Assembly (NCBI RefSeq): GCF_003634965.1
Contig: NZ_RBXP01000016.1
Coordinates: 42,935-106,934 of the forward strand
Length of the DNA: 64,000 nucleotides
Direction of reading: 5' to 3'
Source: Azonexus fungiphilus
Lineage (GTDB): Bacteria; Pseudomonadota; Gammaproteobacteria; Burkholderiales; Rhodocyclaceae
Shown: positions 1-8,008 of the stretch, piece after piece
Layout of the letters: each line of letters starts with the position of its first letter
Numbering within the stretch: position 1 is the stretch's first letter
The notes under the pieces: generated by a model
Databases searched by the model: none
The model's input: the letters and a program-made list of their open reading frames with translations, nothing else
What the model was told of the DNA's origin: nothing
Position numbers and translations under genes: made by a program

Positions 1-472
1 CGACAGCAGCGTGAACCACCGCCCCCAGCCGTACCAGCGTGATGTCGAAACCGAACCAGGCGCGCCAGATGAGCAGACCCGACACCGTCATCAGCAGCAT
101 GCACACGGCCAGCGCCCAGAACATCACCTTCTGCCCGCCGTTGTACTTGCCCTGCTCCGGCATGTCGTGGTCGTTGCCGTCGACCATGTTCTTCGCCTTC
201 GCCAGCCATTCCTTGTCGGCCGGCGTCATCTTGTTCAGATGCTTGAAGCGGAAGAACATGACGACAAAGCCCAGTGCCATGATCGCCCCGAGGTAGGGAT
301 GAATGATCCGGGCCCACACCGGCCCGCCGAACAGCTGCGTCAGCGGGAAGAACGCCGGGTGGAAGAAGGCCAGCCCGGAGAGCGCCAGCAGGATGAAGCT
401 GATGCCGACCAGCCAGTGGTTGGCCCGTTCCGACGCGGTATAGCGCTTGAGGTCTTTCGGGTCGCGGATCAT
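1..472 (-). CDS. fdnI: Formate dehydrogenase gamma subunit (cytochrome b), first copy, cut by window edge
   Basis: Membrane cytochrome b556 subunit that anchors respiratory formate dehydrogenase and passes electrons from the beta subunit to quinone. Only the first 157 codons are in the window; the complete copy at 6473-7093 has 206 residues, so about 50 C-terminal residues are missing. Hydrophobic segments lie near residues 20-40, 53-75 and 113-135, with the His in the RANHW motif near residue 18 as a likely haem ligand. The ATG at 472 overlaps the stop of the beta gene by four bases (ATGA), so the two are translationally coupled. The part beyond residue 71 is almost identical in DNA to the second copy, while the first part is clearly diverged, which suggests gene conversion. 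Confidence 0.9.
   Translation of the reverse strand, partial: MIRDPKDLKRYTASERANHWLVGISFILLALSGLAFFHPAFFPLTQLFGGPVWARIIHPYLGAIMALGFVVMFFRFKHLNKMTPADKEWLAKAKNMVDGNDHDMPEQGKYNGGQKVMFWALAVCMLLMTVSGLLIWRAWFGFDITLVRLGAVVHAAV
4..256. repeat. Near-identical direct repeat, copy A (in first fdnI)
   Basis: Bases 4-256 match 6625-6877 in the same orientation with one visible mismatch (G at 101, A at 6722). To the right of 256 the two gamma genes differ at many third positions, and the flanking beta and alpha genes are also diverged. The tract continues off the left edge of the window, so its full length is unknown. The abrupt boundary fits recent gene conversion between paralogues. Confidence 0.85.
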
Positions 473-1365
473 TTCGCTTCCTCCTTGTCTTCACGTTCGA
501 TCTCGTCCTCGGTCTCCTTCGAGACCTCGTTCGGCCCCTTGGTCACGTAGTGGAACAGGCTGCCCAGCGCGACACCGGCGAGGGCCAGCGTCGCCAGCGG
601 CTTGGCGAAGCCCTTCCACAGCGCGACCAGCGGGCTGATCGACGGATTGGCAGGCAGGCCGGCGTAGAGGTCGGGCTTGTCGGCGTGGTGCAGCACGTAC
701 ATCACGTGGGTGCCGCCCACCCCTTGCGGGTCGTACAAGCCGGCCTGGTCGTAGCCGCGTTCCTTGAGGTCGGCGACACGCTTGGCAGCGTAATCCTTCA
801 TGTCCTCCTTCGAACCGAACTGGATGGCGCCGGTCGGGCACGCCTTGACGCAGGCCGGCGCCTGGTTGACCGCAACCCGGTCGGAACACAGCGAGCACTT
901 GTAGGCCTTGCTGTCTTCCTTGGAGATGCGCGGAACGTTGAACGGACAGCCGGTGACGCAGTAGCCGCAGCCGATGCAGTTTTCCTGGTGGAAATCGACG
1001 ATGCCGTTGCTGTACTGGATGATCGCGCCGGGCGACGGGCAGGCCTTTAGGCAGCCCGGATCGGCGCAATGCATGCAGCCATCCTTGCGGATCAGCCACT
1101 CGAGCTTGTTGTTCTGCTCGACCTCGGTGAAGCGCATCACCGTCCACGACTTCGCCGTCAGGTCCATCGGGTTGTCGTACACACCGTGGCAGTTGCCGAC
1201 TTCGTCGCGGATGTCATTCCACTCCGAGCAGGCAACCTGGCAGGCCTTGCAGCCGATGCAGGCGGATACGTCGATGAGCTTGGCGATCTCGATGGTTTCC
1301 CGGACTTGCGTCGAGGGCGTGGTCGTCGCGGAGCGCTGTTTGATGTCTAGCGATTGCAGTGCCAT
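469..1365 (-). CDS. fdxH: Formate dehydrogenase beta subunit (four [4Fe-4S] clusters), first copy
   Basis: Iron-sulfur subunit, 298 residues, carrying electrons from the molybdenum or tungsten site of the alpha subunit to the membrane cytochrome. Sixteen cysteines form four ferredoxin-type groups: C36/C39/C42/C46, C97/C100/C105/C109, C130/C133/C136/C140 and C157/C160/C172/C176. One hydrophobic helix near residues 246-270 is the expected membrane anchor, with the short acidic tail on the cytoplasmic side by analogy with E. coli FdnH. It lies 12 bases downstream of the alpha gene and overlaps the gamma gene by four bases. The subunit type is certain; assignment as FdnH- rather than FdoH-like is not possible from sequence alone. 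Confidence 0.95.
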   Translation of the reverse strand: MALQSLDIKQRSATTTPSTQVRETIEIAKLIDVSACIGCKACQVACSEWNDIRDEVGNCHGVYDNPMDLTAKSWTVMRFTEVEQNNKLEWLIRKDGCMHCADPGCLKACPSPGAIIQYSNGIVDFHQENCIGCGYCVTGCPFNVPRISKEDSKAYKCSLCSDRVAVNQAPACVKACPTGAIQFGSKEDMKDYAAKRVADLKERGYDQAGLYDPQGVGGTHVMYVLHHADKPDLYAGLPANPSISPLVALWKGFAKPLATLALAGVALGSLFHYVTKGPNEVSKETEDEIEREDKEEAK

Positions 1366-1377
1366 GTCAGCTCTCCC

Positions 1378-4300
1378 TTACGCTTTCTCGATGTTGACCA
1401 GGAACGCCTTGTACTCTGGCGTCTGCGTATTGGCGTCACCCACGAACGGGGTCAGGGTGTTGGTGATGAAGCCAGGCTTCGTCGCCCCCTTGAAACCGTA
1501 GTGGATCGGGATGCCGACGGTATGCACCTTCTTGCCGTCCACATCGAGCGCCTTGATGCGCTTGGTCACCACCGCCACGCCCTTGATGAAGCCGCGGTTG
1601 GAGCGGATCTTCACCTTGTCGCCGGCAACGATGCCCTTTTCCTTCGCCAGTTCCTCGCCGATTTCGACAAACTGTTCCGGCTGCATGATCGCGTTGATCC
1701 TGCTCTGCTTGGTCCAGTAGTGGAAATGCTCGGTCAGGCGGTAGGTGGTCGCCACGTACGGGAAGTCCTTGGCCTTGCCGAACGCCTCCATGTCACCCTT
1801 GTACACGCGGGCGGCCGGATTGCTGAGCGCCTTCGGGTTGTTCGGGTGCATCGGGTTGGCGTCGAGCGGGGTCTCGAACGGCTCGTAGTGCTCAGGGAAA
1901 GGGCCTTCGTTCATCAGGCCGAGGCTGAACAGGCGCCCGACGCCTTCACCGGTCATGATGAAGGGCATGACGTTCTGTTCCGGCGCGGCATCCGGACGCA
2001 TGTCGGGGATGTCGTTGCCGCCCCACTTGTCGCCCAGCCACTTGAGCACGGTCCGCTTCGCATCCCACGGCTTGCCGGCGAGGTCCGCCGAGGCGCGGTT
2101 GTACAGGATGCGCCGGTTGACCGGCCAGGCGAAGCCCCAGTTCAAGGTCTGGCCGAGGCCGGACGGATCGCTGTTGTCACGCCGCGCCGAGTTGTTGCCG
2201 GCCTGCGACCAGACACCACAATAGATCCAGTTGCCGCAGGTGGTCGACCCGTCGTCGCGCAGCATGGCGAAGCTCGGCAGTTGATCGCCGGCCTTGACCA
2301 GCACCTTGGTCGGATCCTTCGGATCGGTGACGTCGGCCAGCGCCTTGCCGTTGTACTCCATCATCAGCTCTTCCGGCGACGGCTTGCCCGGGATCCGGTA
2401 AGCCCAGGTCAGCTTCTGGATCGGCTCGGCGTAGGCACCGCCATCCTTGGCATACATCTCCTTGAGCCTGAGGAAGAGGCCGGCCAGGATTTCGGTATCG
2501 TCCTTGGCATCGCCCGGACCTTCCACCGCCTTCCAGCGCCACTGGATGACGCGCCCGGAATTGGTGAAGCTGCCGGTCGTTTCGGCAAACAGCGTGGTCG
2601 GCAGACGAAACACCTCGGTCTGGATTTCCGCCGGATTGACCTCGTTGAACTCGCCATGCGGCTTCCAGAACTCGGAGGTATCGGTGGCCAGCGGATCGAT
2701 CACGACCATGTACTTCAGCTTGGCCAGGGCATCGCCGACCTTCTTCTTGTTGGCGACGGAGGCCAGCGGGTTGAAGCCCTGACAGAAGAAGCCGTTGATC
2801 TTGCCCTGGTACATCTGGTCGAAAATCGACAGCACGTCGGAAGCACCGGCCAGCTTGGGCATGAAGTCGTAAGCGAAGCCGTTTTCCTTGGTTGCCGCAT
2901 CGCCCCACCAGGCCTTGTGCAGGCTGACGTACCACTTCGACAGGTTCTGGCCGAAGTTCATCTGGCCGGGACGCAGCAACTTCGGCGTCTTCTTGTCGAG
3001 GAAGGTCTTGAGGTCGGGTTCGGCATCGCTCGGCACCGCCAGGTAACCGGGCAGGTTCTGGGCATAGAGCGCGAAGTCGGTGATGCCCTGGACGTTGGCG
3101 TGGCCGCGCAGCGCGTTGATGCCGCCACCCGCCATGCCCATGTTGCCGAGCAGCAACTGGATGATCGCCATGCAGCGGATGTTCTGCGAACCAACCGAGT
3201 GCTCGGTCCAGCCCAGCGCGTACAGGCTGGTCATGGTCCGGTCCGGCGCCGCCGTTTCGGCGATGTATTCGCACACCTTGAGGAAGGCTTCCTTCGGCGT
3301 GCCACAGACCTTGGCCACCATCTCCGGCGTGTAGCGGGAATAGTGCGTCTTCAGCAGCTGGAAGGCACAGCGCGGGTCCTGCAGCGTCTGGTCGACCTTG
3401 ACGAAGCCGTCCTCGCCCATCTGGTAGCTCCAGTTGGCCTTGTCGTAGCTGCGCTTTTCCTCGTTGTAACCGGTAAAGATGCCGTCCTCGAGCGAGAAGC
3501 CTTCGTTGATCAGGAAGGACGCGTTGGTATACGCCTTCACGTACTCGTGATGGATCTTGTCGTTGGTCAGCAGGTAGTTGATGACGCCGCCGAGGAAGGC
3601 GATGTCGGAACCGGGGCGCACGGGGGCATAGAAGTCGGCCACCGACGCGGTGCGGTTGAAGCGCGGGTCGACGACCACGAGCTTGGCCTTGCGATTCTTC
3701 TTGGCTTCGATCGCCCACTTGAAGCCGCAGGGATGCGCTTCAGCGGGGTTGCCACCCATGACGAAAATCAGATCGGCGTTCTTGATGTCCACCCAGTGGT
3801 TGGTCATCGAACCACGCCCAAAACTCGGAGCCAGACTGGCCACCGTGGGAGCGTGTCAAATGCGCGCCTGAGTGTCGATCGAGGTCATCCCCAACGCGCG
3901 AAGCATCTTCACGGTCAGGTAGCCGGTCTCGTTCTGTGCTGCCGACGAGGCGAGGAAGCCGGTCGTCGTCCAGCGGTTGACGGTCACGCCGTCCTTGTTC
4001 TGGGCCACGAAGTTGGCATCGCGGTCGGCCTTCATGTGCTTGGCGATGCGGTCGAGGGCTTCGTTCCAAGAAATCTTCTTCCATTCGCTGGCACCCGCTT
4101 CGCGGACTTCCGGCCACTTCAGGCGGTTCTGGCTCTGGATCATGTCGCGCAGGCCGGCGCCCTTCGGGCACAGGGTTCCGCGATTGACCGGATTGTCCGG
4201 ATCGCCTTCGATATGAATGATCTCGCTCTGGGAGTTCTTGGATTTATCCCCGGTCGAGTAGATCAGCACGCCGCAGGACACCGAGCAATACGGGCAGATA

Positions 4301-4443
4301 TTGCGTGTTTCGGTGGCGCGGGCGAGCTTGAAGGTGCGTACTTCCGCAAGGGCTGCATTCGGCGAGAAACCCATCAGTGCGATGGACGACCCTCCCAGCC
4401 CGGCGGAGCAGACCTTGAAGAACTGCCGCCTGTTCATGTTCAT
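1378..4443 (-). CDS. fdnG: Formate dehydrogenase alpha subunit, selenocysteine-containing (TGA read through at codon 196)
   Basis: Catalytic subunit of a periplasmic formate dehydrogenase, formate to CO2, with a bis-pterin guanine dinucleotide cofactor. It reads as 1021 residues if the in-frame TGA at 3856-3858 is decoded as selenocysteine; without that it would appear as two fragments of 195 and about 820 residues. The N-terminus has a twin-arginine (Tat) motif, NRRQFF at residues 4-9, and a cleavable hydrophobic segment. C50, C53, C57 and C92 bind the [4Fe-4S] cluster, followed by a conserved Lys at 94. Sec196-His197 matches the active-site pair of E. coli FdnG, and the Cys paralogue at 8009-11056 has Cys196-His197 at the same position. 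Reading frame and homology continue unbroken on both sides of the TGA. The upstream sigma54 promoter suggests regulator-dependent expression. Confidence 0.93.
3826..3845 (-). other. Bacterial SECIS-like hairpin for selenocysteine insertion
   Basis: In the mRNA, ten bases after the UGA, the sequence CGG-U-GGCC-AGUCU-GGCU-CCG folds into a three-pair lower stem, a bulged U, a four-pair upper stem (one G-U) and an AGUCU loop. A bulged U and a GU in the apical loop are the SelB-recognition features known from E. coli fdhF, and E. coli fdnG has the same AGUCU loop. The matching region of the Cys paralogue does not need this element. Confidence 0.8.
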
Positions 4444-4487
4444 TGAATTTCCTCCTGTGTGCGACTCCGTGTCGCTGGCGGAAACCG

Positions 4488-4503
4488 TGCAACGATCATG
4501 CCA
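4488..4503 (-). promoter_or_regulatory. Sigma54 (-24/-12) promoter of fdnG copy 1
   Basis: On the minus strand the sequence is TGGCATGATCGTTGCA, one change from the TGGCACG-N4-TTGCA consensus, with the standard GG to GC spacing. The predicted start is near 4477, giving a leader of about 34 bases before the fdnG ATG at 4443. A Shine-Dalgarno-like AGGAGG stretch (reading on the minus strand) lies just before the ATG. Confidence 0.8.
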
Positions 4504-4557
4504 TTATTGGCAAGTCGTTGAGCTAAAAGTAATCCACCACAGCAAGGCAAGGCAAAA

Positions 4558-4605
4558 GTGGGACATTTTGTCCGTTGACCGTTAAACCCGGACAAAATGT
4601 CCCAC
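4558..4605. promoter_or_regulatory. Paired palindromic upstream activator sites for fdnG copy 1
   Basis: Two 13-base palindromes, GGACATTTTGTCC at 4561-4573 and GGACAAAATGTCC at 4590-4602, lie head to head in a larger perfect inverted repeat with 16-base arms (4558-4573 and 4590-4605). Their centres are 29 bases apart and lie about 90 and 119 bases upstream of the predicted sigma54 start. The same GGACA-N3-TGTCC motif appears upstream of the second operon, which points to a shared activator, most likely the regulator encoded at 12705-14078 (inference). Confidence 0.75.
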
Positions 4606-4631
4606 TCGGGACGAATGGTCTGGCCGAGGGT

Positions 4632-5501
4632 TCAGCCGGTCAGCAGGAAGGGATTCGGCGCGCCTCTGGCGTAGCCCTGTTCGCCGACCAGGACGTCGAG
4701 CGCCAGTGTCGCCAGATCGTCGGCGAGCGGCTCGACGACCAGGTCCTTGTCCTGGAAATAGAGCTTGCTGTAGCCCTTGCAGTGTTCGCAGGCCTCGGCG
4801 CGGACCGCCGGAAAGGCGTCCTCGATGCCGAGGTAGGCAACCACGCCCGGATCGTCGCACAGCGTGCAGCGGGCACGGACCGCGTTCCAGCGCGTCGCGC
4901 ACAGGCTGCATTCCTGATAGCGGGCGCCGCCCCGGCCCTGCCCGGCGAAGACGATGCTGCCGAGCGGCGCGCTACCGCAGCACGGACAATGCCCGCGTTC
5001 GGCCAGCAAGACCTTGCCGGTCGGCACGTCCAGCCCCTGGGCAAAGCGTGTCCACACCACCTGCAGCGCCGCGGCGAGCACCGCCTCGGTCGGCGACTGC
5101 AAGGCGGCCTCGGCCTCGCCCGCAAGCAAGGCGCGCACTGCCGGCAGACTGGCCTGTGCCGACCCCAGGTCGGCGACGGCGACGCCGGCAGCAGCCATGG
5201 CGCTGGCCAGTTGCGGATAAATTGCCGGCCACGCCGCCTCGATCTCTGCCTCGCGCCCGGCTGACACGGCCTGCTGCCAGGCGAAACCGGCCGGTAAGCG
5301 CAGGCCGAGGTCGCCCAGTGCATCGAACGCCGTCTGCTGCGCGTCGCACAGCAGCGCCAGCCGATTCAGCCAGTCGGCCGCCGGCGCGCTGCCGGCCAGC
5401 GTGCGCAGGCGGCTGGCCCGGCGGGCAAAGAGGCTGGTTCCCGGACGCAGCAGGCTCGGGTAATCGTCGGCGGAAGGCAGGGATTGCGGGGGGAATTGCA
5501 T
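4632..5501 (-). CDS. fdhE: Formate dehydrogenase accessory protein FdhE
   Basis: Cytoplasmic rubredoxin-like protein of 289 residues needed for maturation of respiratory formate dehydrogenases; E. coli FdhE binds iron and interacts with the catalytic subunits before Tat export. Four CxxC pairs are visible at C172/C175, C198/C201, C212/C215 and C238/C241, the hallmark of the family. It begins 13 bases after fdhD ends, so the two are probably co-transcribed, and it sits between the two structural operons, consistent with serving both. The stop at 4632 is followed within 30 bases by the paired palindromes that control the next operon. Confidence 0.92.
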   Translation of the reverse strand: MQFPPQSLPSADDYPSLLRPGTSLFARRASRLRTLAGSAPAADWLNRLALLCDAQQTAFDALGDLGLRLPAGFAWQQAVSAGREAEIEAAWPAIYPQLASAMAAAGVAVADLGSAQASLPAVRALLAGEAEAALQSPTEAVLAAALQVVWTRFAQGLDVPTGKVLLAERGHCPCCGSAPLGSIVFAGQGRGGARYQECSLCATRWNAVRARCTLCDDPGVVAYLGIEDAFPAVRAEACEHCKGYSKLYFQDKDLVVEPLADDLATLALDVLVGEQGYARGAPNPFLLTG

Positions 5502-5514
5502 GTATTTCTCTCGC

Positions 5515-6396
5515 TTACATCAGGATGGCCGGCGCCGGCGCGGCAGTATCGCCGGCAAGGTATTCGCCGCCAGCATAAACGACCAGCCCGTCGGCACGTG
5601 CGAAACCGGCCAGCAGCAAGCCGACGGCACGAGCCTGGCGGACCGCCAGCGCCGTCGGCGCAGACACCGCAACCAGTGCCGGCAAGCCGGCGCTCGCGGT
5701 TTTCTGGACCATCTCGTAGGAGGCCCGGCTGGTGACCACGACGAAACCGTTTCCATCGCCTGCCGCACCGCTGCGCGACAGTGCGCCGATCAGCTTGTCG
5801 AGTGCGTTGTGCCGTCCGACATCCTCGCGCACGCAGACGATGTTGCCCTGCGCATCGGCCCAAGCTGCCGCATGTGCCGAGCCGCAACGCTGGCGCATGA
5901 CCTGGCAGTGCGGCAACTGGCGCAGCGCTTCGCGGATGGCGGCCGGCGAAACAGCAGCAGCCCCGCCGGGCAGGACTTGCGGCATCGGCGGCAGGCCGGC
6001 CAGGCTCTCGACGCCGCACAATCCGCAGCCGGTGCGGCCGGCCAGCTGGCGACGGCGTTCCTTGAGGCCGGCAAAACGTTCGCTGGCGATGCTCAGGTCG
6101 ACCGTGATGCCCTCGCAGGCGACATTGATCTCGATGTCGTACAACTCGCCGGCACGACCGAGGATGCCTTCCGAGAGGCTGAAGCCGAGCGCGAAATCCT
6201 CGAGGTCGGCCGGTGAGGCGAGCATCACCGCATGCGAGATGCCGTTATAGACGAGCGCGACCGGGACTTCCTCGATCAGGTCGTCGCTGGCTGCCGACCA
6301 GTGCTCGCCGCGCAGGCGGTGCACCCCGGACGATACGATCGTCGGCTGGGTCTCGTCCGAGCCGCTGTCGGCGACGCTTGGGTCAGGCAGGTTCAT
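5515..6396 (-). CDS. fdhD: Formate dehydrogenase accessory sulfurtransferase FdhD
   Basis: Sulfur carrier that moves sulfur from IscS to the molybdenum cofactor of formate dehydrogenase, essential for activity in E. coli. With the ATG at 6396 it has 293 residues. The conserved GCGLCG motif places the reactive cysteines at C124 and C127, and the family motifs REDVGRHNALDKLIG and SRASYEMV are present. The frame stays open upstream into the gamma gene, but no homology is seen before the chosen ATG. No strong ribosome site is visible. A hairpin terminator lies immediately upstream, so fdhDE may rely on read-through or a weak promoter of its own. Confidence 0.92.
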   Translation of the reverse strand: MNLPDPSVADSGSDETQPTIVSSGVHRLRGEHWSAASDDLIEEVPVALVYNGISHAVMLASPADLEDFALGFSLSEGILGRAGELYDIEINVACEGITVDLSIASERFAGLKERRRQLAGRTGCGLCGVESLAGLPPMPQVLPGGAAAVSPAAIREALRQLPHCQVMRQRCGSAHAAAWADAQGNIVCVREDVGRHNALDKLIGALSRSGAAGDGNGFVVVTSRASYEMVQKTASAGLPALVAVSAPTALAVRQARAVGLLLAGFARADGLVVYAGGEYLAGDTAAPAPAILM

Positions 6397-6413
6397 GGCG
6401 CTATCCGGCGTCC

Positions 6414-6450
6414 AAAAAAGCGGGGATGCAGTAAAACCTGCAGAGCCCCG
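6414..6450 (-). terminator. Rho-independent terminator after fdnI copy 2
   Basis: On the minus strand a hairpin forms between CGGGG (6450-6446) plus TGCAG (6442-6438) and CTGCA (6431-6427) plus CCCCG (6425-6421), followed by a run of six T (6419-6414). It begins 23 bases past the gamma stop at 6473 and ends 18 bases before the fdhD start, so it separates the structural operon from fdhDE. Confidence 0.75.
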
Positions 6451-6472
6451 ATAACGCAAGGCAAACGGAAAA

Positions 6473-7093
6473 TTACTTGCCGGTGACCTGACGGTACCAG
6501 CCGCGATGATGCTGCTTGGCCCAGGCGCGGGTGACCGTGCCGTACCACATGGCACGGATCGTTCCCTTGACCCAGATCGCGGCATAGACGTGCACCATGA
6601 TCAGGCCGATCATCACCGCCCCGGCAGCAGCGTGAACCACCGCCCCCAGCCGTACCAGCGTGATGTCGAAACCGAACCAGGCGCGCCAGATGAGCAGACC
6701 CGACACCGTCATCAGCAGCATACACACGGCCAGCGCCCAGAACATCACCTTCTGCCCGCCGTTGTACTTGCCCTGCTCCGGCATGTCGTGGTCGTTGCCG
6801 TCGACCATGTTCTTCGCCTTCGCCAGCCATTCCTTGTCGGCCGGCGTCATCTTGTTCAGATGCTTGAAGCGGAAGAAGATGATCAGGAAAGCCAGTGCCA
6901 TCACCACCCCGATGTAAGGGTGCAGGATGCGCGCCCAGACCGGGCCGCCGAAGAACTGCGTCAGCGGGAAGAAGGCCGGGTGGAAGAAGGCCAGCCCGGA
7001 CAGCGCCAGGAGGATGAAGCTGATGCCGATCAGCCAGTGGTTGGCCCGTTCCGACGCGTTGTAGCGCTTGAGGTCCTTGGGATCGCGGATCAT
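6473..7093 (-). CDS. fdnI: Formate dehydrogenase gamma subunit (cytochrome b), second copy
   Basis: Complete 206-residue membrane cytochrome b subunit. Four hydrophobic segments can be seen near residues 20-40, 53-75, 113-135 and 150-170. Histidines in RANHW near residue 18, in HPYIG in the second segment and in HVYAA in the fourth are the expected haem b and quinone-site ligands of FdnI-type proteins. The ATG at 7093 overlaps the beta stop by four bases. Long open sequence upstream in this frame belongs to the beta gene in another frame and is not coding here. Bases 6625-6877 are almost identical to the first gamma copy. Confidence 0.93.
   Translation of the reverse strand: MIRDPKDLKRYNASERANHWLIGISFILLALSGLAFFHPAFFPLTQFFGGPVWARILHPYIGVVMALAFLIIFFRFKHLNKMTPADKEWLAKAKNMVDGNDHDMPEQGKYNGGQKVMFWALAVCMLLMTVSGLLIWRAWFGFDITLVRLGAVVHAAAGAVMIGLIMVHVYAAIWVKGTIRAMWYGTVTRAWAKQHHRGWYRQVTGK
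6625..6877. repeat. Near-identical direct repeat, copy B (in second fdnI)
   Basis: Partner of 4-256, same orientation, offset 6621 bases, one visible mismatch. Divergence begins at 6878 and rises to many differences per 100 bases over the rest of the gene. Left of 6625 the comparison runs off the window. Confidence 0.85.
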
Positions 7094-7998
7094 TTTGCTG
7101 CCTCCTTGTCTTCGGCTTCGATTTCTTCCTCGATTTCGCGGGAAACCTCGTTCGGCCCCTTGGTCACGTAGTGGAACAGGCTGCCCAGCGCGACACCGGC
7201 CAGCGCCAGCGTCGCCAGCGGCTTGGTGACGCCTTTCCAGATCGAGACCAGCGGGCTGATTGCCGGATTCGCCGGCAAGCCGCTGTACAGCTCGGGCCGG
7301 TCGGCATGGTGCAGCACGTACATGACGTGGGTGCCGCCCACCCCCTGCGGATCGTACAGGCCGGCATTGGCGAAGCCGCGTTCCTTGAGGTCCTTGACCC
7401 GGTCGTCGGCGACCAGCTTCATGTCTTCCTTGGTCCCGAACTGGATGGCGCCGGTCGGGCAGGTCTTGACGCAGGACGGCTCCTGGCCGATGGCCAGACG
7501 GTCCGAACACAGCGAGCACTTGTAGGCCTTGTGGTCGTCCTTGTTGATCCGCGGCACGTTGAACGGGCAGCCGGTGACGCAATAGCCGCAACCGATGCAA
7601 TGCTCGGACTGGAAATCGACGACGCCGTTGGCGTACTGGATGATCGCGCCGGGCGCCGGGCAGGATTTCAGGCAACCGGGGTCGGCGCAATGCATGCAGC
7701 CGTCCTTGCGGATTAGCCACTGCAGGCGGCCGCCCTCGTCCTGGTGCTCGGCGAAACGCATCACCGTCCAGCTCTTGGCGGTGAGGTCGACCGGGTTGTC
7801 GTAGATGCCGTGGTTGTGGCCGACTTCGTCGCGGATGTCGTTCCATTCCGAGCAGGCGACCTGGCAGCCCTTGCAGCCGATGCACACGGTAACGTCAATC
7901 AGCTTGGCGACCTCCAGCTTGTGGTCGCGCACTTGCGGCGGCGGCGTCAGGCTCGACGTGGCCGAACGCCGGATGATGTCTTGGGATTGCATGGACAT
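7090..7998 (-). CDS. fdxH: Formate dehydrogenase beta subunit (four [4Fe-4S] clusters), second copy
   Basis: Iron-sulfur electron-transfer subunit of 302 residues, paralogous to the copy at 469-1365 and collinear with it. Cysteine groups are at C39/C42/C45/C49, C101/C104/C109/C113, C134/C137/C140/C144 and C161/C164/C176/C180, enough for four cubane clusters. A single C-terminal hydrophobic helix near residues 250-273 should anchor it in the membrane. It starts 10 bases after the alpha stop and overlaps gamma by four bases. The N-terminal 25 residues and the region just before the second cluster group differ most from the first copy. Confidence 0.95.
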   Translation of the reverse strand: MSMQSQDIIRRSATSSLTPPPQVRDHKLEVAKLIDVTVCIGCKGCQVACSEWNDIRDEVGHNHGIYDNPVDLTAKSWTVMRFAEHQDEGGRLQWLIRKDGCMHCADPGCLKSCPAPGAIIQYANGVVDFQSEHCIGCGYCVTGCPFNVPRINKDDHKAYKCSLCSDRLAIGQEPSCVKTCPTGAIQFGTKEDMKLVADDRVKDLKERGFANAGLYDPQGVGGTHVMYVLHHADRPELYSGLPANPAISPLVSIWKGVTKPLATLALAGVALGSLFHYVTKGPNEVSREIEEEIEAEDKEAAK

Positions 7999-8008
7999 GA
8001 TGGTTTCC

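Noticed and set aside
3856-3858. Stop codon splitting fdnG copy 1 into two genes or a pseudogene
   Set aside because: The codon is TGA at the known selenocysteine site, followed by a SECIS-like hairpin; both sides are well conserved and the rest of the operon is intact, so decay is unlikely.
4558-4605. Inverted repeat as a terminator of fdhE
   Set aside because: No U run follows either arm, and the 13-base palindromes recur upstream of the other fdnG at enhancer distance, which fits a protein-binding site better.
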